Translations under genes and position numbers: made by a program
Source of the DNA: Inia geoffrensis
Taxonomy: Eukaryota; Chordata; Mammalia; Artiodactyla; Iniidae
Length of the DNA: 64,000 nucleotides
Reading direction: 5' to 3'
Assembly (NCBI GenBank): GCA_036417435.1
Contig: CM070902.1
Location: 134,281,886 to 134,345,885, forward strand
Notes under the pieces: model-generated
Told to the model about the DNA's origin: nothing
The model's database searches: none
What the model saw: the letters and a program-made list of their open reading frames with translations, nothing else
Shown: positions 1 through 11,332 of the stretch, in pieces
How the letters are laid out: the number at the start of each line of letters is the position of its first letter
Position numbering within the stretch: position 1 is the first letter of the stretch

Positions 1-537
1 TTACCATATTATCCAGCAATCCCACTACTGGACATATACCCAGAGAAAACCATAATTCAAAAAGACCCATGCACCCCAATGTTCATTGCAGCACTATTTA
101 CAATAGCCAGGTCATGGAAGCAACCTAAATGCCCATCAACAGACGAATGGATAAAGAAGATGTGGTACATATATACAATGGAATATTACTCAGCCATAAA
201 GAGGAATGAAATTGGTTCATTTGTAGAGTCGTGGATGGATCTAGAGACTGTCATACAATGTGAAGTAGGTCAGAAAGAGAAAAAGAAATATCGTATATTA
301 ATGCATATATGTGGAATCTAGAAAAATGGTACACATGAACCAGTTTGCAAGGCAGAAATAGAGACACAGATGTAGAGAATAAATGTATGGATGCCAAGGG
401 GGGACAGTGGGGGGGGAATGAACTGGGTGATTGGGATTGACATATATACACCAATATGTATAAAATAGATAACTAATAAGAACCTCCTGTATAAAAAATA
501 ATAAAATAAAATAAAATTCAAAAAAAAAATTAAAAAC
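1..537 (+). mobile_element. L1 LINE, ORF2 3' end plus 3' UTR and A-rich tail
   Basis: The fragment enters from the left edge. Positions 79-318 translate in one frame to the typical end of L1 ORF2, with the hallmark MEYYSAIKRNE stretch near 178-210. A 3' UTR follows, with the usual L1 phrases about a TATA-rich segment and 'ataaaatagataactaataag', then an AAATA/A-rich tail at about 497-537. The reading frame is open to the stop at 319, so this is a fairly young copy, but only the 3' end is in the window. Confidence 0.93.
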
Positions 538-991
538 CTATCAGGAAAAAAAAAATGGCAAAGCTGGTAAAAGACTGGATTTGGTTTTCTCTCTCTGTTC
601 AGAGAACAAAGTTTCCTTGGAATGCTGCTTTTGATAACCGATTTTGTGAGTTTCTGTTCCTTTAAGTGATCTGTATTTGCTTTTGAGATCTCTTGTCACT
701 TTGGTTAAAGAATAAGTATTATCTCAGAGTAAGCTAGGATCTTATTTGACTCAATGTTTTGAAACCTTTTGACAAACTTCCCAAATATCAACTTTTAATT
801 AAATTTCTTTTTACCTCCAGCTAAATTTAGGACACTTTAGAGGGTCCCTGAGACATCTCACAGAGAAATATTTAACTAGTATTATTTGGTATGTTAAATT
901 ACACAGAGAACATTGTCACATGAGTGATAAACCTATTTAGAATACACAGTAATGTATGGATAAATGGTATTAATATAGATATTCTAAAAAT
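538..991. other. Intergenic, nothing recognised
   Basis: AT-rich sequence between the L1 tail and the SINE fragment at 992. No open frame, RNA gene or confident repeat match was seen. Confidence 0.5.
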
Positions 992-1098
992 TATATACAG
1001 TCTGCACACCGCAATGAAGAGCCCACACACCACAATGAAAGATCCCACATGCCACAACTAAGAACCAGTGCAGCCGAAGATAGATAAATAAATATTTA
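992..1098 (+). mobile_element. CHR-1-type SINE, 3' fragment
   Basis: Contains the 3' body phrases of the longer CHR SINE ('caatgaagagcccacacacc', 'cagtgcagccgaagatagat') and an (AAAT)-like tail. The tRNA-derived 5' head is missing. Confidence 0.7.
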
Positions 1099-2000
1099 AA
1101 AATACATAGTTTTAGTTGTTGTCTTAAAATGTTTTATGTTACAGCAACTTGGTTAATCTTCTTTGCCAAAAACATTGTAATCAGATCCTTAGCCATGCCT
1201 TTTTAAGTATCTTTGACATTCATAGATAGTTAAAATGATGCTTTGCAAAATTGCTTCATCTTCAAGAAGAATCACTTGACTTTTGACAAGTACACTTTTC
1301 TGATAACTTTTAAATCACACTACTAAACTAGGTAAGAAATTTTAAAAATCTATTGGAAACTGTTAATAAAAAGGATTAGTTACATAGGATTGAGTAAACT
1401 GATGGATGTGGTTATAATTTTTATGGTTTCTGTCTGAAACATTATAAGATTTTAATCTGTGTTTTCCAGATATAAAGAAACCCTTCCCTTCAAGCTAATT
1501 ATGACTTATAGCAATTTGGTAAATTATACCTTTGTAAGCAGAATGGAAATATTTCTCTTTTCTCTCTACCTGATCCCTCCAGAGATTGGACACTCTTAGG
1601 TTCCCAGCAGCTTTATCAGATAAATTAGGAAGGCTACCTCCTAACAGGTGCAGAAATCTGAAGGTATTTTGTGGACATCAAAAAGGGAGGAATTCTCCTA
1701 AATTTGTAAGGTGAAATCTGTGGCAAGCCCTTGGCATGGCTTTCCTGGCCCTGGGAGGAATTTCATCAGACTTAATTTGTGAACCAATTAATTTTGATTT
1801 AACTATCTTTGATAAAAATGAGGGTTATTTTAGAGGAAAAGAGATGTTTCAATGGACATCAAAATCTTATTGTGTTATTGAGGTCTGTTTTCACTAAGAT
1901 TCACTTCCCAGATAGCTCCTTGCTGTTATGTTATACTGTTGCAAAGTTTAATTGAATTATTAAAAGGACACTCTAAATTTGTTTCTGAAATTTAACTCAG
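1099..2000. other. Intergenic, AT-rich, no gene recognised
   Basis: No supported coding or RNA feature. It could be very decayed ERV interior leading into the element at 2000-4783, but I cannot align it by eye. Confidence 0.4.
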
Positions 2001-4038
2001 TAATCTGTCTCTGGATGAAGATCAGATGCTCCATGATCTGCAACCAGGAGATTAGCACAAGGCTATGGTCATTTAAAATTAAAGGCTCCCTTATATTGGG
2101 GACAATTAAACCACATTAGGGATAACCGGCCTAGTAACACTAGGAAGTTGCACTAGGTGTCTTATGGCCAATGCCAATATATAATTTCTCTTAAAGATAA
2201 GGATTGGTACAGAATAGACTAAGTCAGACGACTTGGAAATGTACTGGGCAGGACCTGATGGAAGTTCTTGACTTAAATTCTTACTTATAACCTTACTAAT
2301 ACAACTATCTATGTTACTTTTTTTAATATTGCCTGTTTTACAAAATTGTTTCTTGCACTACCAAATGTGTGACTGAGCCTCTGATAAAATGTTGATATAT
2401 AGCTCCATATGAGATCAAAGATTGTAATAATGTAACTCTAGATATGGAAAGAAGCAAGAAGAGGGAATATTTTCCTGAACCATAAGAGACTATTAAGACA
2501 GGTGGTCCAGAGACTTTTGGCTACTGTGCCTAGGCCAGTAATAGCACACTGAGTGGCCTATCAGTGAAATCTTCCCCAGACCTGGGAATGAGTATTCCCA
2601 GCACTGTGGGGTGAAATGACCATGAAATGCCCAAACCATGGTCCAATTCATGACTCTGAAGGGGACCTACCAACAGAAAATTGGCACTTGTCTTCCACAT
2701 CTGCAAGGATTAAGTTAGTGACCACTGCCACCTCTGACCTTCAACAGACACTGAAAGGAATTCAGGGTGAAGATCAGGAATGAGGAACTCCATGCTCTGG
2801 GAAAAACTGGCAGAACAGACCTTCAGATAGTTAGATACTTTCAGGAGAAGATTTTATGAGCCCAAATTTTTGCATCTTCTCATATCTAGTAAAGCACTGA
2901 AATCACTAACAGTGGCATCTGTTTTGGCCGTTATGGAGAGAAATGCAATTGAAAGTCAAAATGGAGTAGCTGTGGTTCAGACATCCAATGTAATACTAGG
3001 GGGTATTATGGACGTGATTTCAGACAAGTCCTTGAATTGCTGAGAACTTGAGTTTTCTGAGCTGTGTCAGACTTGGGATGACACCAGCCATTCTCAAAGC
3101 AGTGTCTGCTGGCAGACATCGGTAGCTGCAACCTTATGACCTCGAGGTCTCCCCTTGCAACTATTAAATTATTAGACAATAAAATTGTTTTAGATTAGAT
3201 GTTAACAGAAAAAGAAGACATGAGTAGTGGCCAATAGTTCCTGTTATGTGTATGTTCATACCACATTGGAAGTTAAAACCTACTTAGATAAAAGTAGACA
3301 ACTAGTTACTTGGGTACAAATCTCCCTAAGGTGTGAGGTCCAAACTGGGTTTCTGGCTTATTCTCCTGAATTCCTCAGGGAATGAGATTTATTTTGTCCA
3401 TTAAAATTCAAGTTGTCACTCCTCCAAATACTTCTAATTGGGTCTGTTACACCAAAATGTTGGACAAAGGGATTGAGATCTTAATCATACAAGATTCAGA
3501 TCCAGGACTTGGAACACAGAAATATTTCCAATTTGGCGTCTATTCCCCAAACTGAAGCAGGACTATGCCCCATTTCTGCAGGAAGTGGCCAGAGCTGTCA
3601 TCAACCCTCAACCATCGCCTTTGAAATGTTTAGGACCATCAAAGAAAAAGGGAGATTGAAAACAAGCAGGACTCGGTGGGGCTCCCAGGTACAAATCCTT
3701 TCTGTGCCCTCTGTTTCTGTAGGATATAGGCTTCCTCCCAAATTTTGCCTTCCTTTTCTGGGCCCAGTGCCGATCATCCTGTTAAGCCTCCTGTATGGCC
3801 CCTGTCTGTTTTAACTGTGTACAAGGTTATCTCCATGGTCCAACATGGTCCAACAGTTTCAGATTAAATTTTTGTAACTACAAAGGTAGAAGCTGGTTTC
3901 AGACATGGAATACCTCGATTTAGATCAGAGACAGAGAGAGACTTCTACTCTTCTGGGCAGGATGGCACCCACTCCCAGCAGGAAGTAGTTATAGAAGAAA
4001 GAGACCTCCACCCCAATTCCCAAGAAGTATCTTAAGTA
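2000..4038 (+). mobile_element. Decayed class I (gammaretrovirus-like) ERV interior, env 3' remnant
   Basis: Only fragments are readable. Near 3750-3812 a frame ends in a hydrophobic stretch (IILLSLLYGPCLF) that resembles the membrane anchor at the end of a gammaretroviral Env transmembrane subunit. It is followed at about 3984-4000 by a purine-rich tract (agaagaaagaga) suitable as a polypurine tract directly before the LTR that starts near 4039. Frames are broken throughout and no functional retroviral gene is present. A piece at about 2690-2905 is homologous to 7240-7460. The left boundary is uncertain. Confidence 0.5.
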
Positions 4039-4783
4039 TGAAGTCACTCAGTGGGCAGTTGGTAGGGAACTGCTGATCGAAATCACCTTCCTTGACCAGA
4101 CACAATGATAACCACTTGTCTGAGTTGTCTCACAACAGAAAGTCTGGATAAAGGATGCAGTGCTGCCATCAAAAACCAACTGGGAGGGCTGCCCTGGTGG
4201 CGCAGTGGTTGAGAGTCCGCCTGCCGATGCAGGGGACGTGGGTTCGTGCCCCGGTCCGGGAAGATCCCACATGCCGCGGAGCGGCTGGGCCCGTGAGCAT
4301 GGCCACTGAGCCTGCGTGTCCGGACCCTGTGCTCCGCAACGAGAGAGGCCACAGCAGTGAGAGCCCCTCGTACCAAAAAAAAAAAAAAAAAACCCAACTG
4401 GGAGATTTTGGAGGGCCAAAAGAAGGGGGGAGAAGACAATATGTCCTGCCAACTTCCCATAAACACTCACAGTGGAATCCACCTTGGCTGAAAGATGTGT
4501 GCACCACCAGGAAGGATCCTGAGTCAGACAAACATGGGCCAAGGAAGATGGTTGGCCAGAGACAACCTGGAAACTAACCCCACTACTGTAAAACCTGAGA
4601 CTGCGAGCCAAGTGACAGAGCAGTTCTCCTAAGTTCCCTTACCCTGCTGCTCTCTGCCTGGGTGCCCCTTCCCAATAAAGTCTTTTGCTTTGTTGGTATT
4701 GTGTCTCTTCAGACAATTTATTTTCTGAGTGTTAGACAAGAGCCCACTCTCAGGCCCTGGAAGGGGTCCCTTTTCCTGCAACA
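4039..4783 (+). mobile_element. ERV class I LTR (family A), plus strand, split by a SINE
   Basis: Begins TGAAGTCACT and ends CTGCAACA. It carries a polyadenylation signal AATAAA at about 4674 followed by a T/G-rich downstream region, as expected for R-U5. The stretch from about 4430 to 4783 is nearly the reverse complement of 5607-5960, proving two copies of one LTR family. After removing the CHR-2 SINE at 4186-4392 it is about 540 bp. It probably is the 3' LTR of the ERV remnant to its left. Confidence 0.75.
4186..4392 (+). mobile_element. CHR-2 SINE (tRNA-Glu-derived), full length
   Basis: Starts GGGCTGCCCTGGTGGCGCAG, continues through the tRNA-derived head and the CHR tail domain, and ends in an A tract. 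It is flanked by an imperfect TSD of CCAACTGGGAG (about 4176-4186 and after 4392). This SINE family is diagnostic for cetaceans and hippos. Confidence 0.95.
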
Positions 4784-5559
4784 TTTTTCCCATCAGGTTA
4801 ACAAAAGTTAAATTGATCCTTCACAACGAATTGGCAAGGATTGTGAAGGAAATCATATACTATCACTGGAAATGTTAACAGATACAGATTTTCTTTTTAC
4901 ACTTAAAAAAATTGCAGCATTGTAGGACAAAATAGACTTGATTTTTCAAAACAACATGCTTCAATTTTATCAATAAGACTTATGAAGGAATATAATTTTG
5001 GGTGCAGGTAGTGTTGCTACAAGTCTCCTGAGAGACCTGATTTAACCTTGCTCTTCAGTGAGGCCATGTCATAATTTCATGCAGCCCTTACTTAAAATAT
5101 GCCCCCCTTATTCTTGATCCCCACTCCCATTCACTTCCCCCACTGGGCACCTGAATCTCATTTGTCTTTAAGAATGGATTTTTCTTCTAAATATGAAGTA
5201 CTGCTTTGCATGTTTAAGTGTTAATTTACTGATATGTTCATTTTTATGTATACACTGTATAGGAATTAATTTATTATGTTGGGCTTTGCTTTATAGTTAC
5301 TGGTATTTACTTAAAAGCAGTATTGGTATTTGCTTTTACAGTATCATGTGAATGACAGTAATACTTTATTTTTCAGAAATTGTGTTTTCTTTGCCTGCAG
5401 TCTACCAGTATTCACTAATAATAATATATTTCATTTTAATGATTTATATTTTATCAGGTTAGTGGAAGAATATCACACTTCTCCAGTATTGTTTCCAAAA
5501 GGATTCCATTACACGTTATACTGAATTCACATGAACACAAAACTATGTTTTTAGTGTTG
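4784..5559. other. Intergenic spacer between inverted LTRs
   Basis: AT-rich. No coding frame with support and no repeat I can name. It separates two oppositely oriented copies of LTR family A. Confidence 0.45.
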
Positions 5560-5606
5560 GGAAAAAAGAAATTTTCCTCTACCCTTCTAGGTTGTTCTGG
5601 TTGGTC

Positions 5607-6104
5607 TGTCACAGGAATGTGGACCCCTTCCAGGGCCTGAGAGTGGGCTCTTGTCTAACTCTTGGAAATGAATTGTCTGAGAAGACACACGTGCTGACAA
5701 AGCAAAAGACTTTATTGGGAAGGCTCCTGAGTGGAGAGCAGGAGGGTAAGGGAACCCAGGAGGACTGCTCTGTCACGTGGCTCGCAGTCTTGGGTTTATG
5801 GTAATTGGGTTAGTTTCCGGGGTGTCTCTGGCCAGTCAATCTGACTCTGGGTCCTTCCTGGTGGTGTGCAGGTCACTCAGCCAAGATGGATTCCAGCAAG
5901 AAGGATTCTGGAAGCTTGGTAGGACATATTAACTGGAGCCTCTTCTCTCCTATTGAACTTCCCTGAATTCTTCGGGTTGATGATAGCTTGTTAGATCTGC
6001 AATCCTTACCAGGAGCTCCTGTTGTAAGAGAACTCATGTAAGTGGTTACTACTGGGCCTGGCCAGGGAGGGTTGTTTCAGTCATTGAAACAACTCAATGT
6101 AACA
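5607..6104 (-). mobile_element. Solo LTR of family A, minus strand
   Basis: On the minus strand it runs from TGTTACATTG to CTGTGACA, about 498 bp, with AATAAA (plus-strand TTTATT at about 5711). The reverse complement of 5607-5960 lines up closely with 4430-4783. No internal retroviral sequence flanks it, so it looks like a solo LTR. I could not find a matching short target duplication. Confidence 0.75.
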
Positions 6105-6495
6105 ACTAAATTGACATGAGACATATTGTATATTAATGCATATATGTGGAATCTAGAAAAATAGTATAGATGATCTTATTTGCAAAGCAGAAATAGAGAC
6201 ACAGATGTAGAGAACAAATGTATGGATACCAAGGGGGAAAGCAGAGGTTGGGAGGAATTAGGAGATTGAGATTGACACATACACACTATTGATACTATGT
6301 ATAAAATAGACAACTAATGAGAACATACTGTATAGCACAGGGAACTCTACTTAATGCACTGTGGTGACCTAAATGGGAAGGAAATCCAAAAGAGAGGGGA
6401 TATTTTTCTATGTATAGCTGATTCGTTTTGTTGTACAGTAGAAACTAATACAACATTGTAAAGCAACTATACGCCAATAAAAATTAATTTAAAAA
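6105..6495 (+). mobile_element. L1 3' UTR fragment with A-rich tail
   Basis: Shows the conserved L1 3'-end text: 'gtggaatctagaaaaatag', 'acaaatgtatggataccaag', 'actgtatagcacagggaact', and 'caactatacgccaataaaa' before an A-rich tail. It is 5' truncated to about 390 bp. Near-identical flanks (aaattgacatgagac and aaattgacatgaaac) look like its TSD. Confidence 0.85.
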
Positions 6496-6960
6496 TAAAT
6501 TGACATGAAACAGATTGACAGAAGATAACCAAATGAAGTTCAATAACATGGATACATGGGAGAGGCCCAGGAAAACTGGGTAACTCACCAAAATAGCCAA
6601 AGCTTCACTTCAAATACATCTTCAGCTAAAGACAAAAGAGGATGTTGAGGGTGGGAGGGCCAGTAATGGGAGTTGACCAGGAAAAGCGCAGTAAACAAGG
6701 GTCAGGTTGTTTATGCAGATTTAAGTCCTTGCTTCTTTCATTGGTAAGAGTTTCTAGAGATTTGGTCATCCTCCTCTTTCTGGCACAGAAAGGGAGACAC
6801 CCTTACAAAGGAACATTTCTCTTATAAATGTAAGTGTTTCTTAAGAGTAACTCCTGCTTGGTGTTTACAGTTTTCCTGAATGTCTGCAGTTTCTTAGAAA
6901 ATAAACAGCTTAAAATAATTGATATGCCAGAAACGTATTTTGAGGTGGCAAGTTTCTCTC

Positions 6961-7239
6961 CCCTACATCAGCTACAACATCTTTTTTAACTTTCTCTTCA
7001 GCTAAATCTTTTTTTAATCCTGTTATGAAAAATTAAAAGCTTATACAAAGTAGAGAGAATAGGATAATAAACCTCCATGCAATCATCACCCAGAGTGATT
7101 ATCCTTTCTACAACTTAAGAATCACTTTAGAATTATGTTCTATATATATAAATAGAATGGACTTAGATTATTTCTCAAGAATTTCCTTATGAAGTCAGTT
7201 TGCATCTATGAACCAGAGCTTGAGTAAAAAAAGGAAAAA
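6961..7239. other. Intergenic, nothing recognised
   Basis: AT-rich sequence with a short (TA) run near 7141-7150. No gene signal. Confidence 0.4.
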
Positions 7240-8070
7240 AGAACATTGCTTACCACCTGGCTCTACAAGGGTTAAGAGGCCACCCACAGCGGTCATCCCC
7301 CCAACAGTGGACCCTGTTAGGAATTCAGGGTGAAAACCAGGATGAGGCACTCTGTGGTTTGGATAAACGAGCCCCTAGATAGTTAGATGCATACCTCAGA
7401 AAGAATTTTCAATGATCCCAGATTCTTGCACCTTCCTACACATAGAAAAGCACTAACTTCATTCACTTGAGATATTTTTTTGGTGTGACTTGAAGTAATA
7501 TAAGCAGATAGGTTAGGGTGTCCTTGACAAAAGATGATCAGGCATGGCTTTCTTGACATAAGAGAGACTGTTTTGACCTAAGCCATTTTGTGATCTAAGC
7601 CTGGCCTCAGTGCTTGCCCTTGAACAGGTCACAGTAGTCAATGATCGTAAGGGAACAAATGAATGCAGGAACAGAGAAAAGGCAGTCAAACGATAGTGCA
7701 GTGATAAAGCAGAGTCCTAGTTCCTCCTCAAAGGATATACGTAATAATAACACTTTTGCATTCTGCAGAAACTAAGGCCCCCCACCCAGGTGGAGGATGG
7801 AATGATGATGTTGACACTCTTGACTTCAGTCAACTAAAGTTTGGAGTCTGTTGACCTTAACCCCAATTCTATATCTAATTCTCCTCTGCTTGAGCTCCTT
7901 CATGAATATGCATGTACCCTTAGCTTAAAACCTCTCAGATTTTGCTGTTCTGGGATACACTGCTTTGGGAAGATCCCTGCTGTTCTCCTTACTTGCTGCA
8001 AGTAAAAAATCCTTCCTTCTCCTGAACTTTGGTGTGGTTCTGTCTTTTGACACCCACCAAGAAGCAAACC
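7240..8070 (+). mobile_element. Decayed ERV fragment and LTR-like sequence, plus strand
   Basis: 7240-7460 shares long blocks with 2690-2905 (around GGAATTCAGGGTGAA and AAAGCACT), so both come from one ERV-related family. 7600-8070 reads like the right half of an LTR, with a CTTCATGAATATGCAT region and a C/T-rich end near 'gtcttttgacacccacca'. Boundaries and family are uncertain. Confidence 0.45.
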
Positions 8071-8364
8071 CACTTTTCTGATAACAACATAACATATAAT
8101 ACCACAGCAGATTGAAGGCAGAAGCAAATATGGTAAGCCAGATGTCTTCTATTAAGCCAGAAATTAAAGATGTTGGCAAAAATGTAAAACAGTGTCACTC
8201 TTCTCACTCTTTGTGTTTGTGTTTTAGAAATATATATTTCATATTAATATGTGATGACTATTATTTTTAAGTGGCTTCAATTTTTCTGTTTTATTCATAA
8301 TAGCAGCTATCAGTTGGCCTTACCAACATAAAACAACACTTCTTTTAGGGTCCTGATTAATATT
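8071..8364. other. Intergenic, nothing recognised
   Basis: Short AT-rich spacer with no readable feature. Confidence 0.4.
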
Positions 8365-8842
8365 TAAGGGTATAGGGGAGGAAAACTAACTTTTCCCCTA
8401 CCCTTCTAGGTTCTTGGCTAAAAACCCCCTGTAGTAAAAAAAACAGATTAACAGGAGAAAAAAAAAACCTTAACTACGTATGCCATCTACAGCTGGCAGC
8501 AGCACAAAGACATGGAACTAAAAAGGTGGCCAGAGGATTCAGATTTATATACCATCCTGAGCTATGGAAAGGGATGGGAGCCTGGGATTGCCAAGGGGGA
8601 GCAGTTCCTGGGAAGGTGAGAAGAGGAGCTGGTAAACAAAGGTTGCTATGCTTGCAAGAGAGGTTATTTCTGCTAGTAGCTATTCTACTAGCTATTCAGG
8701 CCTCCTTTCTAATGAAACCCTCCTTACCAAAGGGTAACTTCTACTCTGTTTTCAGAGCTTCTGTGTCTAAAGTTTTACAAAATAGCTCAAAATACTCTTT
8801 ATGCCAAAGAGGCTTATTCTGCTACCCTTCAGTGTAAACGGG
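8365..8842 (-). mobile_element. LTR family B, minus strand, near full length
   Basis: The reverse complement runs from a CTGAAGGGTAGCAGAATA-like start to GGGGAAAAGTTAGTTTTCCTCCCC. It aligns by eye along its length with the plus-strand copy at 35155-35680, sharing 'gacacaga(a/t)gaagctctgaaaac' and 'tctcctgttaatctg' blocks. Confidence 0.7.
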
Positions 8843-9399
8843 TCTTGAGATAAAAAAGTGAGAACCACTGCTTTAAAGTTCTAAAAGGAAGAAAAGTAGG
8901 ATGAAGATGGATCACAAGAGAAAAGTTTGCCCTTGAACCTGGAGAGGTGACTCCTTGTCTTAAAAAGAAGGTAAAGAGCATGGATTCCCATCTGATTCAG
9001 GTCTTACAAACTTATTACAGGAAGATGAGGGATTTCCTATCTGATAGCCTATATATTTTATCTACATACCTATTCACTTAGTTTTTTTCTTGGTATGTTA
9101 CTGTAAGCAAGGTTTAAAGGGTTCTGGTTTCAAGTCATGTTTAGAAAGTCACTTCCTATACCCAGATTGTAAAAATGGTCTCCAATATTTTCTTATATAT
9201 TTATGTGAGGGTTAATTTTACTTGTCAGCTTGACTGGCTGTGGGGTGCCTAGGTTAAACATTTCTGGGCAATGAAAGTAGATGAAGTCACAGGGTGTGAG
9301 TAGACAGAGATGACAAGAGGGCCCAGGACTGAGCCCTTGGTCATTCCAACCTTGAAAATCCAGGGAGACAAACTTTGGATGCCAAACAAAATGGAATAA
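8843..9399. other. Intergenic with an ancient repeat fragment
   Basis: 9205-9300 contains the common mammalian repeat phrase 'tacttgtcagcttgactggc' followed by 'gtggggtgcc'. I recognise it as an old interspersed repeat but do not assign the family. The rest is unassigned. Confidence 0.4.
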
Positions 9400-10560
9400 G
9401 CCTGTTATAGTCTATCTCTCCCACTGATTTTGATCTTGGAGAGGCAGCAGTGGGCGGTGGCTTGAAGAGAGGTCTTAGTTCTCTGCCCAGGAATCAGACC
9501 TGGGGAGCCTGGATGAAAACCAGGAATTCTTGACCAGCAAGGTCTAGAGGCTATAGAAGCAGATTTCCCTGGCTCTTGCCCCCAGTGAAAACTGCATTTC
9601 TCAGGAGGTAAAGACTGTAAAAACAGGTACAAGGTATATTATTAGAGACACAGCACAACAAGTGGGAGAGCACACAGAGAAACGGTCTGTTTATTTAAGA
9701 TAGAAGCAAGGCAGAGATACACACCCAGAGAGAAAGGGTGTGGGCCTCCCCCCCATAATGAGGAGGAGTGCAGTAAAGAGGCCGTTAAATCATTTCTATA
9801 GGCCAGTTCTTCCCGGTCTTTGTTTACCCTTCGCCAATTATCTGGTTTCCTTTTCCACACCTGACCTGCCCTAGGGCCCTCCCCAACAGAGGGCCCAACT
9901 TTTTTCCAAGATGGAGTCCAGCCCAGAGGCCTAGGGGGAGCCTTGGCATCACCTCTTCTAGGGTGGTGCCCCCTCCATTTTGACCTGCAAGCTGCCTTTC
10001 TGCCCACGTGCAGTGTCTCCCTTGCCCTAAGGATGGGAAATATGTGGCCTCCTGATCTTTACTCCAACAGGGTTTAGCCCCTCTGTCCTCAGGAGACAAA
10101 GCCTGGCTCTTTACCCTGTTTCTGTAGTTATTTCTCTTTCCAAGAGCAAGCAGGAGGCAGGTTGTAAATATCTAACCTGGAGCCCACCTATCTCCTGTCT
10201 CAGGAAATGCAAACAGGAGGCTAGTTGTAAGTGTCTGGCCTGAAGCCCATCTTTTTCTCACCCCAAGAAATGTAAACAGGAGGCCAGCTGTAAATGCCTA
10301 GCCTGGAGCCCATCTATCTCCTGCATCAATTTCAACTGAAACCTGGACAAAATACAAAAAGCAGTTACCTGAGGAGTCTGAAAAGTAATTAAGGGCAGGC
10401 GGACTGGGGAGGGAAGGTAAAACTTGTAGAGCAAAAGCTGTAAGGTGGCAGTGAGTTTCCTGGGGTTTCCCTCCTTTACTCTCAGCTTTGACCCAAGAGT
10501 GGGATGGTGAATCGAAGATGGCAAACCCTTGGAGAAAGACCCTTCTAGTGAGAGGACAGG
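9400..10560 (-). mobile_element. Class I ERV LTR with flanking leader, minus strand
   Basis: Read on the minus strand there is a U3-like region with three tandem blocks (10145-10347), then AATAAA (plus-strand TTTATT at about 9690), then R/U5-like sequence with TCTCTCCCACTTGTTGTGC-type composition. Just beyond it comes a stretch starting TGGGGGCAAGAGCCAGGGA (about 9570-9588 as reverse complement), which resembles a degenerate proline-tRNA primer-binding site. The sequence down to about 9400 would be leader. No retroviral gene is readable. Confidence 0.6.
10145..10347 (-). repeat. Three tandem blocks of about 61 bp in an LTR U3
   Basis: Blocks start near 10145, 10204 and 10265. Each holds a 'caggaggc(a/t)(a/g)g(c/t)tgtaa' core followed by a 'cctggagccca(c/t)ct' core. 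Sequence divergence between copies is moderate, so the triplication is not recent. Tandem U3 repeats are typical of retroviral enhancers. Confidence 0.8.
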
Positions 10561-11029
10561 GAAAGGGCACATGGAAAGTGTGAGTTCTCGCCTTGCTCTG
10601 CCTGAGACCAGTTCACGACCCCGCAGGGAAATTGCACTCTCGGGCTACAGAAACGGGGGAAAGAGACCACTTCTTACAAAGAGTGTATGTATGTTGGGGG
10701 GGTGGATTCTCCTGTTATTTTTTCTCTTTTGCCACTTTGTCCTCAGGGAAGGCCCAATTGCTCAGAACTGTGCAATAGCATAGAAGGCTAAGTTTGCAGG
10801 AAAACACCATTTTTTGTCCACATGTAATAGGAAAAGAAAGTCGGCAAGTGTCGGGGAAGCAGGTGGGACCTGGAGAAGGGAATTCCCTAACTCTGTGGAT
10901 AGCTCCAGGCCCACCTCTAGCTGCTTTGAGAAATGAACTGTAATGTAAACCCACAGGAAGTCCCAGACGGCTCCTGAGTGGCTCATGCCTGGGGCACATC
11001 CAAATATATTAAAAGCCTCTTAAAAATCA
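10561..11029. other. Intergenic, probably more ERV-derived sequence
   Basis: Moderately GC-rich, with a G run near 10696. No open gene. It could extend the LTR at its left but cannot be shown. Confidence 0.35.
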
Positions 11030-11332
11030 ACAAGAAAGCAAACAACCCAGTTTTAAAAATGGACAAATGACTAGAACGGACGTTTCATCAAAGAAGATAA
11101 AGAGATGGCAAATAAGTGCATGAAAGATGCTCAAAATCCTAGCCATCGGTGAAATGCAAATTTAAAACAAAGATACTACTACACACCTATTACAATAGAT
11201 AAAACTTTTAAAGAGTGACAATGTCAAGCTCTGGCAAATAGGCCGAGGCTGGAACTCAAGTTGCTGGTAGGAGTGCAAAATGGCACAGTTACTTTGGAAA
11301 ATAGTTTGTCAGCTTCTTTCAAAGTTAGACCA

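Larger units (their letters stand above)
5560..6960 (-). mobile_element. LTR family B, minus strand, interrupted by an LTR and an L1
   Basis: 5560-5606 matches (as reverse complement) the 3' terminal part of the LTR at 35155-35680, and 6490-6960 carries the rest. Between them sit LTR family A (5607-6104) and an L1 3' end (6105-6495). The minus-strand reading ends with the family signature of an 'agaacctaaaaggg' type motif followed by TTTTCCTCCC. The element is therefore older than both insertions. Confidence 0.6.

Noticed and set aside
3509..3814. 101-codon frame considered as a functional envelope gene
   Set aside because: Only the last part resembles a retroviral membrane anchor. Upstream sequence is broken and the element is decayed.
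4048..4611. 187-codon minus frame and its neighbours
   Set aside because: They run through a CHR-2 SINE and LTR. The poly-Phe stretch is the antisense of the SINE A tail.
10145..10347. Regularly spaced repeats considered as a CRISPR-like array
   Set aside because: This is a mammalian genome; the units are adjoining with no spacers and lie in an LTR.
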